Part shown: positions 1-6,375 of the stretch, piece by piece
Position numbering within the stretch: the stretch's first letter is position 1
Layout of the letters: the number at the start of each line of letters is the position of its first letter
Assembly: GCA_030054235.1 (NCBI GenBank)
Contig: JASGCG010000073.1
Location: 1 to 7,586, forward strand
Direction of reading: 5' to 3'
Length of the DNA stretch: 7,586 nucleotides
Source of the DNA: Bacteroidia bacterium
GTDB taxonomy: Bacteria > Planctomycetota > Phycisphaerae > Phycisphaerales > SM1A02
Program-made: the position numbers and the translations under genes
The notes under the pieces: model-generated
Database searches by the model: none
What the model was told of the DNA's origin: nothing
Seen by the model: only the letters and a program-made list of their open reading frames with translations

Positions 1-190
1 CGTGGTCGGCGCGATCGCCAACGAAGCCAACGTGAACCCGCGCGGCATCGGCGACATCGAGATCGCCGAGCTCTACACGATCGTCGAGCTTCCGGCGCGT
101 GATGTGGACCATGTGGTCAGGGTGCTGCGCGGCGCCACGATCCGCGGCCGCAAGGCCAAGGTCAATCGCGATCTAGGCATTCGCAAGTGA
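1..190 (+). CDS. DEAD-box RNA helicase, C-terminal fragment (DbpA-type RNA-binding domain)
   Basis: Partial gene: the reading frame is open at the left edge (first full codon at base 2) and ends in TGA at 188-190, leaving about 62 residues. They match the small RNA-recognition fold at the C-terminus of DbpA/CshA/DeaD-like helicases. The fragment begins VGAIANEA, continues with GIGDIEI and the strand TIVELPA, and ends with IRGRKAKVNRD; these correspond to the family's 'vgaIaneagi..rdIGrIdI...f..VevP...a..vl..L.gt.irGrkvkv.r' pattern. In this family the domain binds structured RNA, often rRNA, and directs the ATP-driven helicase core, which lies outside the window. The protein ends only a few residues after the last conserved strand, without the long basic tail some relatives carry. 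It appears functionally separate from the downstream operon, which has its own promoter 18 bases after this stop. The helicase subtype cannot be decided from this piece. Confidence 0.85.
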   Translation, partial: VVGAIANEANVNPRGIGDIEIAELYTIVELPARDVDHVVRVLRGATIRGRKAKVNRDLGIRK

Positions 191-207
191 GGCGGCATCG
201 GTAGTTG

Positions 208-236
208 TTGACAGGCAGTACTGTGCGTGCTATAGT
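208..236 (+). promoter_or_regulatory. Sigma70-type promoter of the padR operon
   Basis: TTGACA at 208-213 is an exact -35 consensus. TATAGT at 231-236 differs from the -10 consensus TATAAT by one base, and the spacer is the optimal 17 bp. Transcription should begin about 6-8 bases after the -10 box, near 242-244, which is 1-3 bases before the padR ATG at 245. This is a strong A/T-containing signal in otherwise GC-rich DNA and sits in the only gap upstream of the operon. The assignment is by consensus match only. Confidence 0.82.
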
Positions 237-238
237 AC
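218..238. promoter_or_regulatory. Candidate PadR auto-operator (inverted repeat over the -10 box)
   Basis: GTACT (218-222) and AGTAC (234-238) form a perfect 5-bp inverted repeat with an 11-bp centre. The centre has one further symmetric pair (T224/A232). The right arm overlaps the -10 box, so a dimer bound here would block RNA polymerase. PadR-family dimers commonly bind spaced dyads in their own promoters. Its position directly before padR makes it the natural operator candidate, but a 5-bp arm is short and binding is inferred. Confidence 0.45.
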
Positions 239-244
239 CGCCCG

Positions 245-610
245 ATGGCCTCGCCGCTCCACGACCGCCTGAACAGGGATCTCAGCACCGGCACGTCCTG
301 GCTGGTCGTGCTGGCGGTGATCGCCCGCAGCGACGAGCCCATCCACGGCTACGAGATCGCCCGGCAGCTGGCCGACGAGGCCCCCGAAGGCATGAGCTTC
401 AAGCAGGGCACGCTCTACCCGATGCTGCGTTCGATGGAAGCGGACGGCCTCGTGCGCAGCACGCTCGTTCCATCGACCGAGGGGCCGGCACGCAAGTGCT
501 TCACGCTGACGGCCGAGGGGCGGCGCGTCCTTGCCTCCTGGGCCGAGTCGTGGCGTGCGAGCAGCCGCTGGGTGAACAGGGTTCTTGGAGAGACCGATGC
601 ACGACGCTGA
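245..610 (+). CDS. PadR-family transcriptional regulator
   Basis: A 121-residue winged-helix DNA-binding protein of the short PadR type, likely a dimeric repressor of its own operon. The N-terminal helix runs at about residues 16-28, HGYEIA (34-39) is the family's conserved helix start, and GTLYPMLRSMEADGLV (55-70) is the recognition helix signature. The wing covers about 71-88 and ends in the conserved F-T-L-T-A-E-G-R turn. A single C-terminal helix (about 90-115) would provide the dimer interface. ATG 245 is the only plausible start: an in-frame TAG (233-235) lies just upstream inside the -10 box. No Shine-Dalgarno sequence precedes the ATG, which fits leaderless translation. The gene overlaps the next one by 14 bp, so the two are probably translationally coupled. 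Many PadR genes sit next to a HAAS/DUF1700 membrane protein and an ABC transporter, as here. The ligand or inducing signal is unknown. Confidence 0.93.
   Translation: MASPLHDRLNRDLSTGTSWLVVLAVIARSDEPIHGYEIARQLADEAPEGMSFKQGTLYPMLRSMEADGLVRSTLVPSTEGPARKCFTLTAEGRRVLASWAESWRASSRWVNRVLGETDARR
587..592 (+). promoter_or_regulatory. Ribosome binding site deciding the start at 597
   Basis: GGAGAG lies four bases upstream of ATG 597 and inside the end of padR. It supports ATG 597 over the in-frame TTG at 585, which overlaps this site and has no comparable purine run before it. Confidence 0.7.
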
Positions 611-1616
611 CCAGGTTCCGTCGCCCCCGTCGATCGAGGGCTATCTCGCACGCCTCGAGGTCGCGCTGCACGGCGCCGACCCCGCCTTGGCCCATGATGC
701 GCTGATCGATGCCGAGGAGCATCTGCAGGCGGCGGTGCGGCGGGGGGTGCCCGTGGATCAGGCGATCGCATCGTTCGGGGATGTCGATGAGATCGCCGCG
801 GCGTACCGGAACCTTCCGTCGGGGGCTGTGCTGCCGACGGTGGAGCGTGATCGCGGCGGCGTGACTGCCGCCCCAGCTCATGCACCGCCGCCGCCTGCCC
901 CCGGCACGAGGGCGCCACGACTCAGCGACGTGCCCATCGTGGGCATCTGGTTCGATGGCCGTGCCTGGGGCGCGCTCCTCTACTTCGGTGGCGTGGGCTT
1001 CATCGTGGCTACGGCCTGTTTCGTCTGGGCTGTGACGCTCGGTGGCTTGGCGGTTGGTCTTCTGCCCACCCTGCTGGGGCTGCCCGTGCTCGTGCTGCTG
1101 CTGGGTTCGGCGCGTGCCCTGTGCCTGATGGAGGGCGCCGTGGTCCAGGGGTTGCTCGGCGTGCGCATGCCTCGACGCGTGCAGCCCGTGCATGGGGCGG
1201 CCGATGTCGGCTTCTGGCAGCGGATCTGGTGCTGGCTCAAGGATGTGCGCAGCTGGCTGTCGCTTGCCTACCTCTATGCCAACTTCCCGGTCAGCGTGGC
1301 GCTTTTCTCGATCACATTGACGCTGGCCGCGCTCAGCGCGGCCATGGTGTTCGGGCCCTTGCTGCAGGCTGCCGGCCTGCCGTTCGTGTCGATCTCCTCC
1401 GATGACGTCACGGTGCGCTACCTCTGGACCGAACTCAAGCCCGCCGCGGATGGCACGATCCGGCTTCCGATGTCGCTTGCGCTGTCCAGCGTCGGTCTTG
1501 GCCTGGCGCTGGCCACGGCCACGCTCTGGCTGGTGCGTGGCCTGGGCTGGGTCTATGGCCACGTCGTGCAGGCGATCCAGGTGGCGCGGCCGCAGGCCAT
1601 CCTCCTGCACCGTTGA
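597..1616 (+). CDS. HAAS/DUF1700-like domain plus four-helix membrane 'putative sensor' protein
   Basis: A 339-residue inner-membrane protein. Residues 12-73 form a helical domain (I-x-G-Y-L-x-x-L, then a D-A-E-E-H-L helix, G-V-P-V-D-Q-A-I-A-S-F-G-D-V-D-E-I-A-A-A-Y). This resembles the HAAS/DUF1700 signalling domain typically encoded beside PadR regulators. A Pro/Ala-rich linker follows (about 92-108). The rest has four hydrophobic segments (about 125-148, 152-170, 230-254, 292-314). The second is followed by an A-R-A-L-x-L-M-E-G helix and L-L-G-V-x-M-P-x, and a W-x-x-L-K-D-x-R-S-W-L-x-L-A-Y-L-Y stretch precedes the third. This pattern resembles the 'putative sensor' membrane domain found at the N-terminus of some histidine kinases, but no kinase follows here. 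It probably senses an envelope signal or modulates PadR or the transporter; that role is inferred. It overlaps padR by 14 bp and ends 40 bp before the ATPase gene. The HAAS call is firmer than the sensor call. Confidence 0.8.
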   Translation: MHDADQVPSPPSIEGYLARLEVALHGADPALAHDALIDAEEHLQAAVRRGVPVDQAIASFGDVDEIAAAYRNLPSGAVLPTVERDRGGVTAAPAHAPPPPAPGTRAPRLSDVPIVGIWFDGRAWGALLYFGGVGFIVATACFVWAVTLGGLAVGLLPTLLGLPVLVLLLGSARALCLMEGAVVQGLLGVRMPRRVQPVHGAADVGFWQRIWCWLKDVRSWLSLAYLYANFPVSVALFSITLTLAALSAAMVFGPLLQAAGLPFVSISSDDVTVRYLWTELKPAADGTIRLPMSLALSSVGLGLALATATLWLVRGLGWVYGHVVQAIQVARPQAILLHR

Positions 1617-1642
1617 CAAAGTGGTACCGTAAGACAACACAC

Positions 1643-1648
1643 GAAGGA
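1643..1648 (+). promoter_or_regulatory. Ribosome binding site of the ABC ATPase gene
   Basis: GAAGGA ends eight bases before ATG 1657, a normal Shine-Dalgarno spacing. It supports the chosen start, whose product begins with the usual first beta strand of ABC ATPases. Confidence 0.65.
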
Positions 1649-1656
1649 CCCCGCCC

Positions 1657-2562
1657 ATGCTCCGCATCAACGACCTCGTCAAGATTTATCCCGGTCCCGT
1701 CGCCGCCCTGAAGGGCGTTTCGCTTGAGATTCCCGAGGGCCTCTTCGGGCTGCTCGGTCCCAACGGCGCGGGCAAGAGCACGCTCATGAACATCCTCGCG
1801 GGTCTGCTCGAGCCGACCGGCGGTTCGGTGACGCTCGACGGGGCCGACATCGTCAAGGATCCGCGCGCCGTGTGGAGTCGCCTCGGCTACCTGCCGCAGG
1901 ACTTCGGCTTCTACCCGTCGCTGTCGGGCGCGCAGATGCTCGACTTCCTGCTTCGGTTGAAGGGCGTCGATGCACCGCAGGGACGCAAGCGCCTGGTCGA
2001 TGAGCTGCTCGAGCGGGTCAACCTCGCCGACGCGGCCAAGCGCAAGGTGCGCACCTACTCCGGCGGCATGCGCCAGCGCCTGGGCATCGCGCAGGCGATC
2101 GCGGGCAACCCGCGCCTGGTGATCGTCGACGAACCGACCGCGGGCCTCGACCCCGAGGAACGCCAGCGCTTCTACCGGATCCTCGCGGAGCTTGGCCGCG
2201 ACCGCATCGTCCTGCTCTCGACCCACATCGTCGAGGACATCGCCACGCTCTGCCCGCGCTTCGCGGTGATCCGCGGCGGTCGCTGCGTGACCAGCGGCGG
2301 CACCGCCGACGCGCGACGGCGGCTGGATGGCCGCGTGCACGAGGGCATCGTGTCGCTGGATGCACTTGATCGGTTGCGTGCGTCGCACCGCGTGACGCAG
2401 GCGGTGCTCGTCGAGGGATCCATGTTCCGCACCCGCGTGCAGGGCGATGCCAACCAGCGCCCCGATGGCTTCACCACCGTCCCGCCCACGCTCGAGGACG
2501 TCTACTTCGGCGTGATGGACGAGAGCCGCGCGCAGCATCCCGCCCCGGCCGCGGTCGCCTGA
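1657..2562 (+). CDS. ABC transporter ATP-binding protein (CcmA/COG1131 type)
   Basis: A 301-residue cytoplasmic ATPase with all nucleotide-binding motifs. Walker A is GPNGAGKST (34-42) and the Q-loop Gln is in YLPQDFGFYPSLS (Q81). The signature is YSGGMRQRLGIAQA (134-147), Walker B is LVIVDEP (154-160), the D-loop GLD is at 163-165, and the switch His is H190. After the core, about 100 residues form the C-terminal region usual for ABC-2 exporter ATPases and end in P-T-L-E-D-V-Y-F (about 278-284). The catalytic set is intact, so it should hydrolyse ATP as a homodimer and drive the permease encoded 18 bp downstream. Position and family both indicate that its partner is the fused permease-peptidase. 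The tight spacing on both sides indicates operon transcription from the padR promoter; no convincing internal promoter was found in the 40-bp gap upstream. The transported substrate cannot be read from the sequence. Confidence 0.95.
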   Translation: MLRINDLVKIYPGPVAALKGVSLEIPEGLFGLLGPNGAGKSTLMNILAGLLEPTGGSVTLDGADIVKDPRAVWSRLGYLPQDFGFYPSLSGAQMLDFLLRLKGVDAPQGRKRLVDELLERVNLADAAKRKVRTYSGGMRQRLGIAQAIAGNPRLVIVDEPTAGLDPEERQRFYRILAELGRDRIVLLSTHIVEDIATLCPRFAVIRGGRCVTSGGTADARRRLDGRVHEGIVSLDALDRLRASHRVTQAVLVEGSMFRTRVQGDANQRPDGFTTVPPTLEDVYFGVMDESRAQHPAPAAVA

Positions 2563-2567
2563 TCCAC

Positions 2568-2571
2568 GGAG
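2568..2571 (+). promoter_or_regulatory. Ribosome binding site of the permease-peptidase gene
   Basis: GGAG lies nine bases before ATG 2581, within the 18-bp gap after the ATPase stop, and supports that start. Confidence 0.55.
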
Positions 2572-2580
2572 CACCGAACC

Positions 2581-5500
2581 ATGCAACGAGCCCTCTCCCT
2601 GGCCGCGCTCGAACTCCGCTCCGCCTGGCGCCGCCCGTCAGTCTGGATGCTCATCGTCATCCTGCTCTTCCTGAACTGGGGCTTCTCTGCCGGCAGCGTC
2701 ACCATCGGCGCCGGCAGCAGGGTCGCGGGCGGCGAGCGCGCCTTCCTGAACAGCGAGTTCAACCTCGCGTTCATGGACATGGTCGTCTTCGCGTTGTTCT
2801 GGGTCTTCTTCGTCTGCACGGCGTTCGGCAATGCGCCCACGGAAGACGATGCGCTTCGGGTGATCCCCATCATCGGCAGCACGGGGCTGACGCCGCGCGA
2901 GTACGTGGTCGGTCGCTGGCTCGGTGTGGCGTCGACGTACCTGGCCATTGCTGCGGTGAATGCCGTCCTGCAGATGGTCTTCTTCGAGTTCTACCCCGTG
3001 GAGGAGCCTGACCGGGTGCGCGGCGCGTTCGCCCTGGCGAACTACCTGTGGCCCATGCTGCTCTTCACGGTGCTGCCGATGCTATCGCTCGGCGCGATCT
3101 CGTTCGCGCTCGGAGCGCTCACGCGCCAGGCCGTGGTCGTCTTTGCGCTGCCGGTGGCCGTACTCCTGAGCAGCGTCTTCTTCTTCTGGAACTTCTCGCC
3201 GAGCTGGCTGCCGGGCTGGGCGGATTCGGTGCTGCAGGTCGCCGACCTTGCCGCCTACCGCTGGCTCAACGAGACCTACCTCAACGTGGACCGGGGCGTC
3301 ACGTTCTACAACACGCAGCCGCTGAAGCTCGACGCGCTGATGATCGGCCAGCGGCTGGGGCTGGTCGCGCTCGGCGCCGTCGCCCTGGTCATTGCTGCCC
3401 GGCGCGAGCAGCGTCGTTGGCGCTCCCCGTATGCGGTCCCGGCAGGGCGAGTGGCGGCCGTGATCGCCGCCGCCGAGAGCGCGCGGATCCCGTCTGCACC
3501 TCCGCATGAGCATCGTTCCATTGCCGCGCTCGGCATGCACACGACGCCGGGTGGGTTCGGTGCATCCCTTTCGGCGGCATACAACGCGTTCCGCGCCGAA
3601 GCGCGCGAGCTGCGGCGATCCCCGGGCCTGGCCATCTTCGTGCCGCTCATCGTGCTGCAGTGCGTGGGGTTCATCTTCCGCCCCGGCCCCTTCGACACGC
3701 CGTCACTCGTGTCGGCAGGCACGTTCGCCGCCGAGTCCTACAACACCGTCACGCTGCTCTCGCTCTTCATGGTGCTCTATTACTTCACCGAGAGCCTGGC
3801 GCGCGATGATCGCGTGCGACTCGGGGCGATCGTGAGTGCAAGCCCCGCGCCCACGCTCTCCTTGGTCGTGGGCAAGATGGCTGCGTGCGCCATGACCGTG
3901 GTCCTTGCCGTGTTGGGTGCCGTGTGGATGTCGATGGCCGTCGCGACGCTGGTCCAGGCCGGTGAGACGGGCATCTTCCTGCCGCCGTCCGTGCTGCCCT
4001 TCGTGCTGGCGTGGGGCGCGCTGCTCTCGGCCACGCTCTTCGCGTGGATGTGCTTCCTGGCGCTGGCCTGGAGCCTCTTCCGCAACCGCTACGCGAGCTA
4101 TCTCGCGGGAATCGCGGCGCTGGTCGTGACCGGCTGGTGCGTCACGCGCGGCTGGATGAACTGGGTGTTCAACTGGCACCTCTGGAACGGCATGATCTGG
4201 ACCGACTTCGAGCTGCTGCCGCTCGATCGCACGGCGCTGCTGCTCAATCGCGTGCTCTGGATCCTGGTCGGGCTCGTCATGCTGCATGCCTCGGTCGAAT
4301 GGTGGCGCCGCCGCGCACCCGATGCCCAGGGCATCACGTCGCGGCTGCAGTGGAACGTGGCGTGGCGCCGAGCCGCCCGGCTGATGGTCTTCGGTGCACC
4401 CGCGATCGTCTGTGCCACGGCGCTGGCGCTCATGGTGCGTGCCGGCGATGGCGGCGGCCCCGAGCGCCGCCGGCAGCGCGACTACTTCGTGGCCAACGAG
4501 CGCACCTGGCGCGATGCTCCGCAGCCGCTCATCACGGGCGCGGCACTCGACCTCGATGTGGATCCCGAGGCGGGAACGATCGCAGTGGACGGGACGTATG
4601 TCCTGACCAACCGCACGGATGCCCCCATGCGCCAGTTTGCCATCACGCCCAACACGACCTTCACCGGACTGTCGTTCGAGTTCGAGGGCGAGGAGTGGAC
4701 CGACGAGACCGTCGCGGCCGCGCGCCGACTGAGCCCGTGGTCGCAACGCGTGGCGAACCGCTCGGGACTCTGGGTCTTCACGCCGCGTGAACCGCTCGCT
4801 CCGGGTGCGAGCGTGGAGCTGGCATTCCGTCACGTCGCGCCCGGCCGCACCACGCCTGCCAACCCCGGCGGCGCCGGTGAGTTCATCATCCGCTCCGCCG
4901 TGCTGCTCAACAGCTTCGGCCCGAGCTTCCTGCCGATGGTCGGTTTCGTCGATGGCGTCGGCCAGGATCCCGAGCGCGTGCCTGAGCCCAAGCGCCCCGG
5001 GCCGGATGACTGGAAGAAGGTCACCAAGACCGCCTTCGGGACCGGCGGCGAGACCAGCATGGTGGCTGTGGTGCGCGTGCCTGCGGAGTTCCGCGCGAAC
5101 ATGCCCGGCGTCTGCACCATCGACACGGTCGCCGATGGCGTGCGCACCATGCACTGGCAGTCCGACCACCCGATCATGGCGATCAACCTCGCTGCAGGGC
5201 GCTGGGAGGAATCACGCGGCAAGACGACGGTGATCTGGCACCTCCCGCAGCATGGCTTCAACGTCCCCGCCATGCTCGAGGCCCTCGATGGCGCGCACGA
5301 GTGGTATTCGAAGTGGTTCTGGCCCTATCCGTGGAAGGAGCTGCGCATCAGCGAGTTCCCGGCGCTTGCCGGCTATGCCCAGGGCTTCCCGACCAACATC
5401 GTGTTCAGTGAAGGTATCGGCTTCATGTCGAAGCCCACGCCCGAGCAGGACACGCCGTTCATGGTCACCGCGCACGAGGCCGCACACCAGTGGTGGGGGA

Positions 5501-6318
5501 ACATCCTCCGGCCGGGCGATGGTCCTGGCGGCAACATCCTCAGCGAAGGCATGGCGCACTGGTCGACCGCGCGACTGATCCGCCAGCTGCGCGGCGAGCG
5601 TGCACGCATGGGTTTCATGCGGCAGATCGAGTTCATCTACGGCAACTCGCGCAGCGCTGACGACGAGCTGCCCATGGTTGAACTGGATGGCTCGCGCAAC
5701 GGCGACGGGACCGTGACGTACGACAAGGGCGGGTGGGTCTTCTGGATGCTGATGGAGCACCTGGGCGAGGAACGCATGAATGCCGGCGTTCGCGAGTTCA
5801 TCGGCGCGTTCCTCACTGGACCCGACTTCCCGCTCCTGCAGGACTTCATCGAGGCGATGCGCCCGCACGCCGCCGATCCGGCCGCCTACGACGCGTTCGT
5901 GAAGCAGTGGTTCCTCGATGTCGTCGTGCCCGAGATCAAGATCGACTCGGCCATCGCCACGGAGCCCCCGGCCGAGGGCGGCACCTGGCGCACCGTGCTC
6001 TCGGTACGCAACGTCGGTACCGGCACCGTGCCGCTCGAGTTGGCGGTCACCAACGGCGAGGACCGCTGGCCAGCGGCCGCCATCGTGCGCACCGCCGAGG
6101 AGCGAGCGGCCGCAGCGTCGCAGCGGCCCGAGTACCAGGATTCGCGCTCGCAACGGACGATCGGCCCGGGTGAGACGATCGAGGTCACGATCGAGGGCCC
6201 GTTCCGTCCGGCCAAGGCCGTCGTCGATCCTGACGTGCGCACCCTCATGCTGAATCGCAAGGATGCCGAAGCCAAGGTGACGTCAGGCGCCGAAGCGACA
6301 GCTGCCGTGACGCGCTGA
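2581..6318 (+). CDS. ABC permease / M1-family zinc peptidase fusion protein
   Basis: A 1245-residue membrane protein joining an ABC-2-like permease to an M1 (gluzincin) peptidase. The permease looks duplicated. Six membrane segments lie at about 21-40, 62-83, 114-137, 155-178, 184-203 and 257-273. A basic cytoplasmic linker follows, then six more at about 350-367, 387-403, 432-456, 471-498, 506-524 and 556-573. A thirteenth segment (about 600-618) would place the remainder outside the cytoplasm. Residues from about 640 resemble the M1 N-terminal beta domain. The catalytic domain has HEAAHQWWGN (zinc ligands H965 and H969, general base E966), E989 in L-S-E-G-M-A as third ligand, and Y1047 in Y-D-K-G-G-W as the transition-state Tyr. 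The HExxH-to-Glu gap is 19 residues rather than the classical 18. The GxMEN exopeptidase motif is replaced by GYAQG (931-935). A beta-rich tail (about 1120-1235) ends the protein. The gene pairs with the ATPase just upstream. Similar fusions are known in other bacteria, usually annotated as ABC permease/M1 aminopeptidase, with no settled function that I know of. Confidence 0.92.
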   Translation: MQRALSLAALELRSAWRRPSVWMLIVILLFLNWGFSAGSVTIGAGSRVAGGERAFLNSEFNLAFMDMVVFALFWVFFVCTAFGNAPTEDDALRVIPIIGSTGLTPREYVVGRWLGVASTYLAIAAVNAVLQMVFFEFYPVEEPDRVRGAFALANYLWPMLLFTVLPMLSLGAISFALGALTRQAVVVFALPVAVLLSSVFFFWNFSPSWLPGWADSVLQVADLAAYRWLNETYLNVDRGVTFYNTQPLKLDALMIGQRLGLVALGAVALVIAARREQRRWRSPYAVPAGRVAAVIAAAESARIPSAPPHEHRSIAALGMHTTPGGFGASLSAAYNAFRAEARELRRSPGLAIFVPLIVLQCVGFIFRPGPFDTPSLVSAGTFAAESYNTVTLLSLFMVLYYFTESLARDDRVRLGAIVSASPAPTLSLVVGKMAACAMTVVLAVLGAVWMSMAVATLVQAGETGIFLPPSVLPFVLAWGALLSATLFAWMCFLALAWSLFRNRYASYLAGIAALVVTGWCVTRGWMNWVFNWHLWNGMIWTDFELLPLDRTALLLNRVLWILVGLVMLHASVEWWRRRAPDAQGITSRLQWNVAWRRAARLMVFGAPAIVCATALALMVRAGDGGGPERRRQRDYFVANERTWRDAPQPLITGAALDLDVDPEAGTIAVDGTYVLTNRTDAPMRQFAITPNTTFTGLSFEFEGEEWTDETVAAARRLSPWSQRVANRSGLWVFTPREPLAPGASVELAFRHVAPGRTTPANPGGAGEFIIRSAVLLNSFGPSFLPMVGFVDGVGQDPERVPEPKRPGPDDWKKVTKTAFGTGGETSMVAVVRVPAEFRANMPGVCTIDTVADGVRTMHWQSDHPIMAINLAAGRWEESRGKTTVIWHLPQHGFNVPAMLEALDGAHEWYSKWFWPYPWKELRISEFPALAGYAQGFPTNIVFSEGIGFMSKPTPEQDTPFMVTAHEAAHQWWGNILRPGDGPGGNILSEGMAHWSTARLIRQLRGERARMGFMRQIEFIYGNSRSADDELPMVELDGSRNGDGTVTYDKGGWVFWMLMEHLGEERMNAGVREFIGAFLTGPDFPLLQDFIEAMRPHAADPAAYDAFVKQWFLDVVVPEIKIDSAIATEPPAEGGTWRTVLSVRNVGTGTVPLELAVTNGEDRWPAAAIVRTAEERAAAASQRPEYQDSRSQRTIGPGETIEVTIEGPFRPAKAVVDPDVRTLMLNRKDAEAKVTSGAEATAAVTR

Positions 6319-6332
6319 TCAAGCCGAAGGTC

Positions 6333-6365
6333 CGCTCGCGAGCGACCTCGCTCGGGCCGTTTCAG
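6333..6365 (+). terminator. Possible terminator hairpin between convergent genes
   Basis: CGAGCG (6339-6344) and CGCTCG (6349-6354) pair around the tetraloop ACCT, 20 bases after the permease-peptidase stop. GGGCCGTTTC follows, so the T-run is short (three Ts). The overlapping palindrome CGCTCGCGAGCG (6333-6344) offers an alternative fold. The 57-bp spacer separates two gene ends facing each other, where a terminator is expected. The weak T tract makes the mechanism uncertain. Confidence 0.45.
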
Positions 6366-6375
6366 GTGGCGTCGT

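Noticed and set aside
585..596. Upstream TTG start for the HAAS/sensor gene
   Set aside because: It overlaps the GGAGAG ribosome site that serves ATG 597 and has no ribosome site of its own; it would add only four residues.
1613..1641. Internal sigma70 promoter before the ATPase gene
   Set aside because: TTGACA is exact, but no -10-like hexamer exists at a 15-18 bp spacing, so it is kept only as a weak regulatory motif.
501..1682. Long minus-strand open frame (about 393 codons) opposite the padR and HAAS genes
   Set aside because: It is rich in Arg, His, Gln and Pro with no recognisable fold, as expected for the antisense shadow of a high-GC gene; the plus-strand products match known families.
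1435..2586. Long minus-strand open frame (about 383 codons) opposite the ABC ATPase
   Set aside because: The plus strand encodes a complete ATPase with every motif; the antisense product has no recognisable family features.
3703..5169. Minus-strand open frame of about 488 codons inside the permease-peptidase gene
   Set aside because: Low-complexity His/Arg/Gly composition and full overlap with a well-supported gene make it a GC-driven shadow.
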